The translations under genes were made by a program, and so were the position numbers. DNA of 46,854 bases, taken from the NCBI GenBank assembly GCA_937906455.1, contig CALCYT010000050.1, forward strand, positions 1 to 46,854. The letters run 5' to 3'. The stretch is from an uncultured Bacteroidales bacterium. GTDB lineage: Bacteria; Bacteroidota; Bacteroidia; Bacteroidales; F082. Numbering within the stretch: position 1 is the first letter of the stretch; each line of letters begins with the position of its first letter. This document shows positions 8,274 through 16,221 of this stretch, in pieces. Under the pieces are notes generated by a model that did not search any database, was not told the DNA's origin, and worked only from the letters and a program-made list of their open reading frames with translations.

Positions 8274-9315
8274 CAGTTTTAAAACAAGTTTTTCCTTTAC
8301 GATAAGCTTTTTCCCATTCCCATGCGCTATGCGTCATGTCGTCAATGGAGCGTTCGGCTTTCCAGCCCAACTCCTTATTAGTATATGTAGGGTCGGCCCA
8401 GATTTTCACTATGTCGCCGGCCCGTCGTCCCACGATTTCGTATTTCAGCTTGATGCCGTTGCTTCTCTCGAACGATTTTATGATGTCCAAGACAGAATAT
8501 CCCGTGCCTGTCCCGATGTTAAACACCTCGAAATTAGCCTTCATCTTGCCTTGAATCATGCGTTCGACGGCTTTCACGTGGGCTTTCGCCAAGTCCATGA
8601 TATGGATGTAGTCGCGTATTGGCGTACCGTCGGGGGTGTCGTAGTCGTTGCCGAACACTCTCAGGAACGGTCTGATGCCGTAAGCCGTCTGAGTGACGTA
8701 AGGCATGAGGTTGGCAGGCACTCCGAACGGCAGCTCACCAAGCTTCGCACTCTCGTGTGCCCCGACAGGGTTGAAATAACGTAACGCAATGGCATTCAAT
8801 CCTTTATAAGCAATGATGCTGTCTTGAATGATTTCTTCGGCAATCTGCTTGGTGTTGCCGTAAGGACATTCAGCCTTCTTGATAGGTGCTTTCTCCGAGA
8901 TTGGCAGATTCTCCGGGTCCGGCTCGCCATAAACGGTGCACGATGACGAGAAGACGAGGTTCTCCACTCCGTGTTTTTGCATCGACTCAAGGATGTTCAT
9001 CAAGGAGTCGAGGTTGTTGCGATAGTATTTCAACGGTTGCTCCACCGACTCGCCGACCGCCTTATGTGCCGCGAAATGGATCACACCTTTGATGTCGTTG
9101 TGACGATGGAAGAAATCGTCAACCTTTTGGCGGTCGGCGAGGTCGAACTGCTCGAACTCCGGCTTCTTGCCTGTTATCGAGGCTATCGCGTCAAGTGCCT
9201 CGATACGAGAGTTGAACAAAGCGTCAACGATGATGACATCATAGCCTTGCCGCTGCAACTCCACTGTGGTGTGGGAACCGATAAACCCCGTTCCCCCGGT
9301 GACTAATATCTTCAT
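8266..9315 (-). CDS. galE: UDP-glucose 4-epimerase
   Basis: Interconverts UDP-glucose and UDP-galactose, and often the N-acetylated forms, with tightly bound NAD. Seen: the extended SDR nucleotide loop GGTGFIGSH at residues 7-15, HFAAHKAVGESV, the catalytic Ser region FSSSCTVYGEP, the Tyr-Lys pair in PYGNTK near 151-155, and the substrate segments RYFNPVGAH and RDYIHIMDLA. At 349 residues the length is normal. It sits between wbpB and the uronate dehydrogenase on the same strand and overlaps the dehydrogenase by eight bases, so it serves the glycan block rather than a galactose-catabolic operon. Confidence 0.96.
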   Translation of the reverse strand: MKILVTGGTGFIGSHTTVELQRQGYDVIIVDALFNSRIEALDAIASITGKKPEFEQFDLADRQKVDDFFHRHNDIKGVIHFAAHKAVGESVEQPLKYYRNNLDSLMNILESMQKHGVENLVFSSSCTVYGEPDPENLPISEKAPIKKAECPYGNTKQIAEEIIQDSIIAYKGLNAIALRYFNPVGAHESAKLGELPFGVPANLMPYVTQTAYGIRPFLRVFGNDYDTPDGTPIRDYIHIMDLAKAHVKAVERMIQGKMKANFEVFNIGTGTGYSVLDIIKSFERSNGIKLKYEIVGRRAGDIVKIWADPTYTNKELGWKAERSIDDMTHSAWEWEKAYRKGKTCFKTDE

Positions 9316-9341
9316 TTTTTAATTATTTTTTCTTTTTTAAT

Positions 9342-9380
9342 GAGATTTCTCCACTACGCTTCGCTTCGGTCGAAATGACG
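9342..9380. repeat. Palindrome family, right-arm fragment (P1)
   Basis: GAGATTTCTCC through TCGAAATGAC: the right half of the nested palindrome, in the short gap between wbpB and galE. The left half is absent. Confidence 0.8.
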
Positions 9381-9385
9381 GGGTA

Positions 9386-10354
9386 CTACCGCCATCCGAA
9401 GGGATGATTTGACAATGGTAATTTTGCCAGCGGATGGTAGTCGCCCACCAATCCTATCGGCTTTGTGTTTCTTATATCATAAACAATCTCGATGCAGTTT
9501 CTGGCTTCAGAAATCCTGAATCCCTCGCCTGCGAGAATCTTCTCATAGCTCTTTGTGTGCAGTTCGGTGAATCCTGCGCTGAACTCGAATTCCGTTCCGT
9601 CAATCATTATGGTGCGATAGGTCTTTTTCTCGCCTTGCACCGCATTCTCCGGAAGGGTTTCTGCGTTGATACTCAGGAAGTAACGCACTCTTGCCTTGGG
9701 CATCTCGAGATAACCTGCCACGCGGTCGTGTGTCGAGATATGCACCACGTTTTTCGTCACGGGGCCGAAAATCCAAGACAGCATATCATAAAAATGTATG
9801 CCTATGTTGGTGGCTATGCCTCCACTTTTGTTCTCGTTGCCTTTCCACGAGGTGTAGTACCAGTTGCCTCTCGCGGTGATATATGTCAAATCCACGTCGT
9901 AAATCTTGTCTTTCGGGCCTTCATCGATTCTCTTTTTCAATGCCACTATGGAGTCATGCAGGCGCAGTTGGAGAATAGTGTAAGCCTTATGTCCGGTGCT
10001 TTGTTCCACTTTTTCAAGGGCGTCGATGTTCCAAGGGTTCAAGACGACGGGTTTTTCGCAGATGACGTCGGCACCGAGACGCAGTCCGTAGCGTGTGTGT
10101 GCGTCATGCAGGTAGTTTGGCGTGCAGACGGTCACGAAATCTATGTTGGTGCCGCGCTCAATCAAACGGGTGTTATGCCGGTCGAACAGCTCCTGCTCGG
10201 TGAAAAACGCCGCATTAGGAAAATAGCTGTCAATGATACCTACCGAATCATTCCTGTCGTAGGCTGAAACGATGTTGTTTCCCGTGTCTTTAATAGCTTT
10301 CAAATGTCGTGGCGCAATATATCCGCCGACTCCGATTATCGCAAAATTCTTCAT
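9386..10354 (-). CDS. wbpB: UDP-GlcNAc uronate 3-dehydrogenase, Gfo/Idh/MocA family
   Basis: Oxidises C3 of UDP-GlcNAc uronic acid to a 3-keto sugar, the step before amination, in the route to 2,3-diacetamido uronic acids. Seen: an N-terminal nucleotide fold (IGVGGYIAPRH), VTVCTPNYLH, the family EKP motif in CEKPVVLNPWNIDAL at about 98-112, GNWYYTSWKGN near 173, and IGIHFYDMLSWIFG carrying the conserved His. The whole 322-residue protein matches the WbpB/WlbA branch rather than sugar-alcohol dehydrogenases. wbpD is upstream, separated by a full palindromic repeat. In the known Pseudomonas pathway an aminotransferase (WbpE) lies between the two steps; none is present in this window. Confidence 0.9.
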   Translation of the reverse strand: MKNFAIIGVGGYIAPRHLKAIKDTGNNIVSAYDRNDSVGIIDSYFPNAAFFTEQELFDRHNTRLIERGTNIDFVTVCTPNYLHDAHTRYGLRLGADVICEKPVVLNPWNIDALEKVEQSTGHKAYTILQLRLHDSIVALKKRIDEGPKDKIYDVDLTYITARGNWYYTSWKGNENKSGGIATNIGIHFYDMLSWIFGPVTKNVVHISTHDRVAGYLEMPKARVRYFLSINAETLPENAVQGEKKTYRTIMIDGTEFEFSAGFTELHTKSYEKILAGEGFRISEARNCIEIVYDIRNTKPIGLVGDYHPLAKLPLSNHPFGWR

Positions 10355-10368
10355 GTTTTGTGTTTACC

Positions 10369-10504
10369 GTCATTTCGAGCTTGTCGAGAAATCTCCGATA
10401 AATGAATGTTACGTGTCAATCTGTTTGTCAGAGATTTATTCACCAAAGGTGAATGCTTTCGCTTCGTTCAGGTCTCCATTCCGCTCCGCTTCAGTCGAAA
10501 TGAC
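10369..10504. repeat. Nested palindrome (P2), overlapping the wbpD 3' end
   Basis: Outer ends GTCATTTCGA (10369) and TCGAAATGAC (10504). Inner arms AAATCTC and GAGATTT are complementary. The right arm contains the small hairpin TTCACCAAAGGTGAA. The last codons and stop of wbpD lie inside the right end. Confidence 0.9.
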
Positions 10505-11057
10505 GAGTTGTCTTATTTAATTCATTGTTTATCAATACATATTCTCTACCGCAATCACATTTCAGGCTGTCATTCAGTTTCTTCCCACACTCACAAACCC
10601 AACCTATCTGACGTGCCGGCACGCCTGCCATGAGTGCGTAGTCTTTCACGTCCTTGGTGACGACGGCACCAGCCGCTATCATGGCGCCTTTTCCAACGGT
10701 GTGTCCGCAAACGACGGTGCAGTTGGCACCCAGCGACGCGCCTTCTTTTATCAGTGTCTTGGCATAGACGCCGTGTACCGGGAAATGGACGCGTGGTGTC
10801 AGCACGTTGGTGAACACACAGCTCGGACCGCAGAACACGTTGTCTTCAATCTCTACGCCTTCATAAACGGAGACGTTGTTTTGTATTCTAACGCCGTTTC
10901 CTATCTTCACATTGTTTCCGATGTTGACATTTTGTCCCAAGGAGCAGTCTTTGCCTATCACCGCTCCTTTCTGGATATGACAGAAATGCCAGATTTTGGT
11001 GCCGTCGCCCACGACGGCACCATCGTCAATATAACTCGATTCGTGTTTAAAAAACAT
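10491..11057 (-). CDS. wbpD: UDP-3-amino-GlcNAc uronate N-acetyltransferase
   Basis: Acetylates the 3-amino group of the UDP-linked 2-acetamido-3-amino uronic acid with acetyl-CoA. Seen: a left-handed beta helix of hexapeptide repeats across about residues 10-150 (IDDGAVVGDGTKIWHFCHI, GQNVNIGNNVKIGNG, VCGHTVGKGAMIAAGAVVTK), with the WbpD-like insertion VFTNVLTPRVHFP. The C-terminus adds two Cys pairs, CECGKKL and CDCGREY, which could bind zinc. The start overlaps the nagB stop by one base (TAATG). The final residues TRHFD and the TGA stop are encoded by a palindromic repeat, so the natural C-terminus was probably replaced or extended. Confidence 0.92.
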   Translation of the reverse strand: MFFKHESSYIDDGAVVGDGTKIWHFCHIQKGAVIGKDCSLGQNVNIGNNVKIGNGVRIQNNVSVYEGVEIEDNVFCGPSCVFTNVLTPRVHFPVHGVYAKTLIKEGASLGANCTVVCGHTVGKGAMIAAGAVVTKDVKDYALMAGVPARQIGWVCECGKKLNDSLKCDCGREYVLINNELNKTTRHFD

Positions 11058-11848
11058 TATAAGTTAGCTTTTTCAATATCTTTGAAATAGTTCACGGTGC
11101 CGACTTTAAGCTCTTCTGTCGCCGCGTCGTTGCACACTATGATGCCTTTCGGGTGCATCTGCAGTGCACTCACTGTGCAGAGATGGCATACGCCGCCTTC
11201 GATGGCTGCCGCCAAAGCACGTGCCTTGTTATGACCGTTGGCGAGAATCATCACCTCGTCGCTGTCCATCACCGTGCCCACGCCCACTGTCAAGGCAGTC
11301 TTAGGCACCTTGTTGATGTCATTCTCGAAGAAACGTGAGTTGGCGATGATGGTGTCTGTCGTAAGCGACTTCACTCTGGTTCGTGATGTCAGCGATGAGC
11401 CCGGCTCGTTGAAGGCGATATGGCCGTCGGGACCGATGCCGCCCATGAACAGATGGATGCCGCCGTAGCTCTTGATTTTTGCTTCGTAGCGGGCGCACTC
11501 TGCCTCGAGGTCGTCGGCGTTGCCGTTGAGGATGTTGACGTTTTCTTTCTTCACATCGACATGGCTGAAGAAGTTGTTCCACATGAACGAGTGGTAGCTT
11601 TCCGGATGATTCTCAGGAATCTTCACGTATTCGTCCATGTTGAATGTCACCACGTTTTGGAACGACACCTTGCCGGCCTTATAAGCCTCGATAAGACATT
11701 TGTATGTGCCTATCGGCGTCGAACCTGTCGGCAGCCCGAGGATGAAAGGCCTCTCCGCCGTAGGCTTGAATTCGTTGATTCTGTTGACGATATGATTTGC
11801 CGCCCACTGTGACATTTTCTCATAATTCGGTTCAATAATAACTCTCAT
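11057..11848 (-). CDS. nagB: Glucosamine-6-phosphate deaminase
   Basis: Converts glucosamine-6-phosphate to fructose-6-phosphate and ammonia, linking amino-sugar supply to glycolysis. Seen: GLPTGSTPIGTYK near residues 39-51, FNMDEYVKI with the catalytic Asp, and GGIGPDGHIAFNEPGSSL with the catalytic His and the allosteric-type loop. At 263 residues it is the single-domain length. It lies in the middle of a biosynthetic sugar block, coupled by a one-base overlap to wbpD, so it may balance UDP-GlcNAc precursor flow here rather than serve sugar catabolism; that role is inference. The short gap to the DUF4954 gene upstream is a period-7 array. Confidence 0.96.
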   Translation of the reverse strand: MRVIIEPNYEKMSQWAANHIVNRINEFKPTAERPFILGLPTGSTPIGTYKCLIEAYKAGKVSFQNVVTFNMDEYVKIPENHPESYHSFMWNNFFSHVDVKKENVNILNGNADDLEAECARYEAKIKSYGGIHLFMGGIGPDGHIAFNEPGSSLTSRTRVKSLTTDTIIANSRFFENDINKVPKTALTVGVGTVMDSDEVMILANGHNKARALAAAIEGGVCHLCTVSALQMHPKGIIVCNDAATEELKVGTVNYFKDIEKANL

Positions 11849-11849
11849 A

Positions 11850-11879
11850 TTTAAACTTTAAAAACTTTAAACTTTTTAC
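11850..11879 (-). repeat. Period-7 repeat between DUF4954 gene and nagB
   Basis: On the plus strand TTTAAAC TTTAAAA AC TTTAAAC TTTTTAC, about four units with a two-base interruption. The TAA stop of the DUF4954 gene (11876-11878) lies in the array. Confidence 0.6.
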
Positions 11880-14083
11880 TTAATTAACTCTCTTGCGTCG
11901 GCAATCATTTTCATGCCGATTTCTGTTTCTTTTCTTATTTGTCTGACGAAGCTGTTGTCTTCGAGTTTTCCGTTCACTGCATCGCGTTCCGCTTCGCTAC
12001 GGAAGGTAGAGTTGCGAATCACGTTATCGTAATCTTTTTTCCTTGACTCATAAACCTGGTCGCAGACGTACTGAAGCACTTTTTCGCCTCTGTCGAGTGC
12101 GTCGGTGAAGATTTCTTTTGTCAGAGAAGGACATTTGTCATAGATGAATCTCAACGCTTGGTAGCAGTGTAACAGCTTGTCTTTCTGATACTTGTCCCAT
12201 AAGGCGTTGTAACGTCCGTGGATGTCGTCCCAGCTGTCGAGTGTGCCGTTGCAGATGTCGTCGATGAGTCGCTCAAGGTCGTCTGCCGTGACCAATTGTC
12301 CGCCTAAGTTAATCCATTCCCGCTGACGTACATTGGTGAGATGTTCGCACATCTGCTCAAACGTTTCTTTAGGATGCACCTCGAGGTAATGAACGAGGTT
12401 TTTCACAGAGTAATAGATAATCATATCCTCGTAGGCGTGATATGCCTCGTATGGCTTAAGAATCAATACTTTACGATGCGATTTCTCCATCTCTTCGCCA
12501 AGGACTTCAAGACCTTGCACCACGGTTTTGTCACCGTTGAGCAGCTTATGTCCGAGTTCGCGCAAAGCGTAATATTCCTGTTCCGGATTTTCGCCTTTCG
12601 AGCGCAGATAGGCCTTAGCGGTCCACACTTCGAGGAGCTTGCGTCCGGCAATGACTTCCTCCATGGTGTCGGGGGCAAACGTCTCAAACTCAATGTTTTG
12701 AATCTTACGCAGACGTTTGTCGCGTTTCTGGTATTTCGAGGTGTTACGCGCTATGGCGTACATGTTGTACATCCACCAATAAGCCGGCATGACCTCGAGC
12801 TGGTCTTTCGACGTGTTGTTGTTCACCAATGCAAAAGGCAGTTTGATGTTCATCTCGTTAGGATAATCGGCTTTCGAGAGTAGCGTGAACGATGCAAACT
12901 TCGACGAGTGCTTGACGCTTGAGCATAGTCCCGGCCAGAATCCGCGTTTTGCCACTATCTCACCGTCGGTGGCGCGGCTGTTATGGTTCGAGCCGAGTGT
13001 GGCGCCGGCAGCCATGTTACTCTGTCCCATCACGCAGGCGGCGATGAGGAACGAGTTGTTGTGATGCTGCTCGTGAGCCGGGAAAATCAGGTTGTTCAGC
13101 ACCTCGCAGCACGAAATGGTGGAGTTGTCGCCCAAGATGGAATAGATGACACGCGCGCCGTATTTCAGGTTACAGTTGTCGCCTATCACGAAACGTGTAG
13201 CCACCACGGAATAGAAGATACGGCAGCCGTAGCCTACTATGCCATTGACCAAAATCACGCCTTCGCCAATCTGTGACGGTTCCTCCTCCGAAGAGTTGAT
13301 GGTGATGTTTTTCAGCTTGTTAGCGCCTTTGATATAGCAGCACGGCCCTATCTTCGCGTCTTTGATAATCCAGGAGTTCTTGATGACGCAGCCTTCGCCT
13401 ATGGTGCCGTAGTAACCTCTGCGGCTGTCGAACGACTTCTGTGTTATCTCGAAAAGTCTGTCCTGAAGTTCCTGAATATCAGTATATTTTGCCCAGAGAT
13501 AGGCATCGGCGGTAATCATGCCGTCGAAAGGAAGCACTCGGCGTCCTCCGGCTTCGTTCATCAGTTCGAGCCACACACGCACGTCCTCCGGCTCGCCGTC
13601 TTTCAGGATGCCGTTGCCGAATTTGGAATGATCGGTGCACGACACCTCATGAATGTTGAAAAGGATGCACCGGTCGCCGATGATGTAATTCGCGATGTAA
13701 TGCACGTCATGAACAGCCACATAGTCGCCGATGTCGCAAGAAATGATGGTGCTGTCGGTGATACCGCACGTCATCTTCAAGTCGTGATACTGAAGCACCA
13801 CGTTTTTGATGGCTCCGATGCGTACCATACCATAAAAACGGTTGTTTTTCACAAGATTGGTGTCAAATTCGTCTGTCACGAGAATGGTGTCCCAGCTGGT
13901 GGCAGTGTTGCTGTTCTTCACCAGACGCTCTATCTCGTCGGAGCGCAGGTGACGCCAAGTGTCGGCCGGTTTGTTGACCTGCCGGTTTCTGAAATAGTAT
14001 TCATCGAGACCGTCCTTGAGGTATTTTTTGTCAATGAAGTTCTCGTATATACTTTCGTATGGTAATAATGTTACTTTGTCCAT
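11876..14083 (-). CDS. DUF4954 family protein with left-handed beta helix
   Basis: 735 residues; the layout matches the Bacteroidetes DUF4954 family, whose function is not established. The N-terminal 180 residues include repeated short strands (RIGAIKNVVLQYHDLKM, IISCDIGDYVAVHDVHY). The middle, about 230-370, is a hexapeptide-type beta helix (IGEGCVIKNSWIIKDAKIGP, IGEGVILVNGIVGYGC, IGDNCNLKYGARVIYSILGD) like that of sugar acyltransferases or nucleotidyltransferases. The C-terminal third is helical and charged. The helix and the setting between rfbB and nagB suggest a sugar-nucleotide role, but no catalytic residue can be named. The leader carries a run of eight G. The stop codon falls in a period-7 array. 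Confidence 0.85.
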   Translation of the reverse strand: MDKVTLLPYESIYENFIDKKYLKDGLDEYYFRNRQVNKPADTWRHLRSDEIERLVKNSNTATSWDTILVTDEFDTNLVKNNRFYGMVRIGAIKNVVLQYHDLKMTCGITDSTIISCDIGDYVAVHDVHYIANYIIGDRCILFNIHEVSCTDHSKFGNGILKDGEPEDVRVWLELMNEAGGRRVLPFDGMITADAYLWAKYTDIQELQDRLFEITQKSFDSRRGYYGTIGEGCVIKNSWIIKDAKIGPCCYIKGANKLKNITINSSEEEPSQIGEGVILVNGIVGYGCRIFYSVVATRFVIGDNCNLKYGARVIYSILGDNSTISCCEVLNNLIFPAHEQHHNNSFLIAACVMGQSNMAAGATLGSNHNSRATDGEIVAKRGFWPGLCSSVKHSSKFASFTLLSKADYPNEMNIKLPFALVNNNTSKDQLEVMPAYWWMYNMYAIARNTSKYQKRDKRLRKIQNIEFETFAPDTMEEVIAGRKLLEVWTAKAYLRSKGENPEQEYYALRELGHKLLNGDKTVVQGLEVLGEEMEKSHRKVLILKPYEAYHAYEDMIIYYSVKNLVHYLEVHPKETFEQMCEHLTNVRQREWINLGGQLVTADDLERLIDDICNGTLDSWDDIHGRYNALWDKYQKDKLLHCYQALRFIYDKCPSLTKEIFTDALDRGEKVLQYVCDQVYESRKKDYDNVIRNSTFRSEAERDAVNGKLEDNSFVRQIRKETEIGMKMIADARELIK

Positions 14084-14131
14084 TTAAAAAATTTTTAAGG
14101 GTTAATTTATTGATTTACAAACATATAAATA

Positions 14132-14139
14132 CCCCCCCC
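14132..14139 (-). repeat. G8 homopolymer in the DUF4954 gene leader
   Basis: Eight C on the plus strand (eight G on the coding strand), about 50 bases before the DUF4954 start in the rfbB-DUF4954 gap. It is the second G tract of this gene block. Confidence 0.6.
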
Positions 14140-14202
14140 GTTCACGGAAACGGTGTGACGACACGCGCATAACGGCATTTTGCCTTGATAATATTTCCAG
14201 TC

Positions 14203-15354
14203 TCATCTGTTAGCATACATCGATTCATAGTATTTTTCGTATTCGCCGGATGTGATATTATCCATCCAGTCCTGGTTTTCGAGATACCATCTCACTGTTT
14301 TTTCTATGCCTTCCTCGAATTGCAGCGACGGCTCCCAGCCGAGTTCTTTCTGCAGTTTCGATGAGTCGATGGCATATCTCATGTCGTGTCCCGCGCGGTC
14401 GGTGACGAAGGTGATGAGGTCCATGTCCTCGCCTTCTTTCCTGCCTAAAAGCCTGTCAACAGTGTTGATGACGACCTTAATTATATCGATGTTTTTCCAT
14501 TCGTTGAAGCCTCCGATGTTATATGTCTCGGCTATTTTTCCCTTATGGAAAATGAGGTCGATGGCACGGGCGTGGTCTTCAACATACAGCCAGTCGCGCA
14601 CGTTCTCGCCCTTGCCGTAAACAGGAAGTGGCTTGCGATGACGTATATTGTTGATAAACAATGGTATAAGCTTCTCCGGAAACTGATATGGACCGTAGTT
14701 GTTCGAGCAGTTGGTCACGATAGTGGGCAAGCCGTAGGTGTCGTGGAAGGCACGAACAAAATGGTCGGAACTTGCTTTTGAGGCCGAATATGGCGAATGC
14801 GGCTGGTATTTCAAATCCTCTGTGAAGAACTCGCTTCCGTATGCCAGATGGTGTTTTCCTGACGATGCTTTCGTGGTGAACGGAGGCTCAATGCCTTCAG
14901 GGTCAGTCATTTCCAATGCTCCGTAAACCTCATCGGTGGAGATATGATAGAAACGTCGCTCGCTGTCATTCCGACCGAGCGGAGCGAGTGGAGCAATCTC
15001 ATACCAATAAGCTTTAGCGGCCTGCAACATACTCAGGGTTCCCATCACGTTGGTCTGAGCGAATGTGAACGGGTCTTTGATGGAACGATCGACATGGCTC
15101 TCGGCTGCGAGGTGAATCACGCCGTCAACGTTGTATTTCTTGAAGATGTCCATCATTGTCTCGAAGTCGCAGATGTCGGCCTTCACGAAAGTGTAATTAG
15201 GTTTGTCTTCAATATCTTTCAAGTTCGCGAGGTTGCCGGCGTAGGTCAGCTTATCGACGTTAATGATATGATAATCAGGATATTTGTTCACAAAAAGTCG
15301 CACAACGTGACTTCCAATGAATCCTGCGCCACCGGTGATGATGATGTTCTTCAT
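14203..15354 (-). CDS. rfbB: dTDP-glucose 4,6-dehydratase
   Basis: Second step of dTDP-L-rhamnose synthesis, converting dTDP-glucose to the 4-keto-6-deoxy sugar. Seen: GGAGFIGSH at residues 7-15, HLAAESHVDRSI near 80-91, the Thr-Asp-Glu signature ISTDEVYG, the catalytic YSASKA, and NNYGPYQFPEKLIP. At 383 residues it is a little long. The excess is an insertion just before RFYHISTDEVYG (about 119-130), encoded by a 36-base palindrome-family sequence read in frame. The catalytic residues are intact, so activity is expected. Its start overlaps the rfbD stop (ATGA), giving a tight rfbC-rfbD-rfbB run. Confidence 0.96.
   Translation of the reverse strand: MKNIIITGGAGFIGSHVVRLFVNKYPDYHIINVDKLTYAGNLANLKDIEDKPNYTFVKADICDFETMMDIFKKYNVDGVIHLAAESHVDRSIKDPFTFAQTNVMGTLSMLQAAKAYWYEIAPLAPLGRNDSERRFYHISTDEVYGALEMTDPEGIEPPFTTKASSGKHHLAYGSEFFTEDLKYQPHSPYSASKASSDHFVRAFHDTYGLPTIVTNCSNNYGPYQFPEKLIPLFINNIRHRKPLPVYGKGENVRDWLYVEDHARAIDLIFHKGKIAETYNIGGFNEWKNIDIIKVVINTVDRLLGRKEGEDMDLITFVTDRAGHDMRYAIDSSKLQKELGWEPSLQFEEGIEKTVRWYLENQDWMDNITSGEYEKYYESMYANR
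14965..15000. repeat. Palindrome family fragment inside rfbB (P3)
   Basis: GTCATTCCGACCGAGCGG through GCAATCTC, the left arm of the family, exactly 36 bases and in frame. On the coding strand it gives the residues IAPLAPLGRND near 120-130. Confidence 0.85.
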
Positions 15355-16220
15355 AGTTTACTGATGCATTTTTTTAACGAATCCTTCCAATGTGGAATTG
15401 TGATATTAAACGTATTTTTTATTTTCGTCTTGTCCAAAACAGAATAACTCGGACGTTTCACCTTGCTCGGGAACTCGTCGCTGTGGCATGGCTGTATGTC
15501 GCACACGTTGCCGCTCAGCTCGCAGATTTCCTTGGCGAAGTCGTACCAGCTTGTGACTCCTTCATTACTATAGTTATAAATTGAGTTTGGAGTTTGAAGT
15601 TTGGAGTTTGAAGTTTTTAATTCTTCAATAATTTTGAGAATAACTGTTGCTAAATCCAAAGAATATGTCGGGGTGCCTACTTGGTCAAAGACGACTTTCA
15701 GATTATCGCGTTCCGCTGTTAGTTTGCGCATGGTTTTCACGAAGTTGTTTCCGAACTCGCTGTAAAGCCAGGCGGTTCGGATGATGATATGCTTGCATCC
15801 TATTTTCTGGATGGCCTGTTCGCCGTGGAGCTTGGTTCTTCCGTATGCCCCCGTCGGATTTGCCGGCTCCTCTTCCTTTCGCGGGGTGTTGCTCTCATTT
15901 CCCCCAAAAACATAGTCGGTGGAGATGTGGATGAGCGTGGCGTCGTTGGCTTTACAGGCCTTCGCCAAATACTCAACTGCCTGAGCGTTAATGCGTTCCG
16001 CTGTCATCTCATCGTCTTCCGCCTTGTCAACGTTAGTGTAAGCCGCGCAATTGACAACAATGTTGATGTTGTTGTCTTTTACAAACTTCATCACAGCGTC
16101 GAGCCTGGTGATGTCGAGCTCTTCCACATCGGTGAAGATGTAGCAATCGGAGCTTCCTTTGGAAACTATCCGCATCTCGTTGCCGAGCTGTCCGTTGGCA
16201 CCTGTGACTAATATATTCAT
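15351..16220 (-). CDS. rfbD: dTDP-4-dehydrorhamnose reductase
   Basis: Last step of dTDP-L-rhamnose synthesis, reducing the 4-keto group with NAD(P)H. Seen: VTGANGQLGNEM at residues 4-15, VNCAAYTNVDKAE, STDYVFGG, the catalytic Tyr-Lys in YGRTK near 130, and RTAWLYSEFG. The ATG at 16220, one base after the rfbC stop, is chosen because it begins directly at the nucleotide-binding strand; the frame extends 13 codons further up, into rfbC. Residues about 201-214 (KTSNSKLQTPNS) are encoded by a period-7 array and resemble the insertion in ileS. The gene overlaps rfbB by four bases. Confidence 0.95.
   Translation of the reverse strand: MNILVTGANGQLGNEMRIVSKGSSDCYIFTDVEELDITRLDAVMKFVKDNNINIVVNCAAYTNVDKAEDDEMTAERINAQAVEYLAKACKANDATLIHISTDYVFGGNESNTPRKEEEPANPTGAYGRTKLHGEQAIQKIGCKHIIIRTAWLYSEFGNNFVKTMRKLTAERDNLKVVFDQVGTPTYSLDLATVILKIIEELKTSNSKLQTPNSIYNYSNEGVTSWYDFAKEICELSGNVCDIQPCHSDEFPSKVKRPSYSVLDKTKIKNTFNITIPHWKDSLKKCISKL
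15583..15613 (-). repeat. Period-7 array inside rfbD
   Basis: GAGTTTG GAGTTTG AAGTTTG GAGTTTG AAG on the plus strand, 4.4 units, same unit as in ileS and at 3746. The rfbD frame stays open across it. Confidence 0.88.
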
Positions 16221-16221
16221 C

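Noticed and set aside
9434..10267. 277-codon plus-strand frame
   Set aside because: Antisense shadow of wbpB; no recognisable domain.
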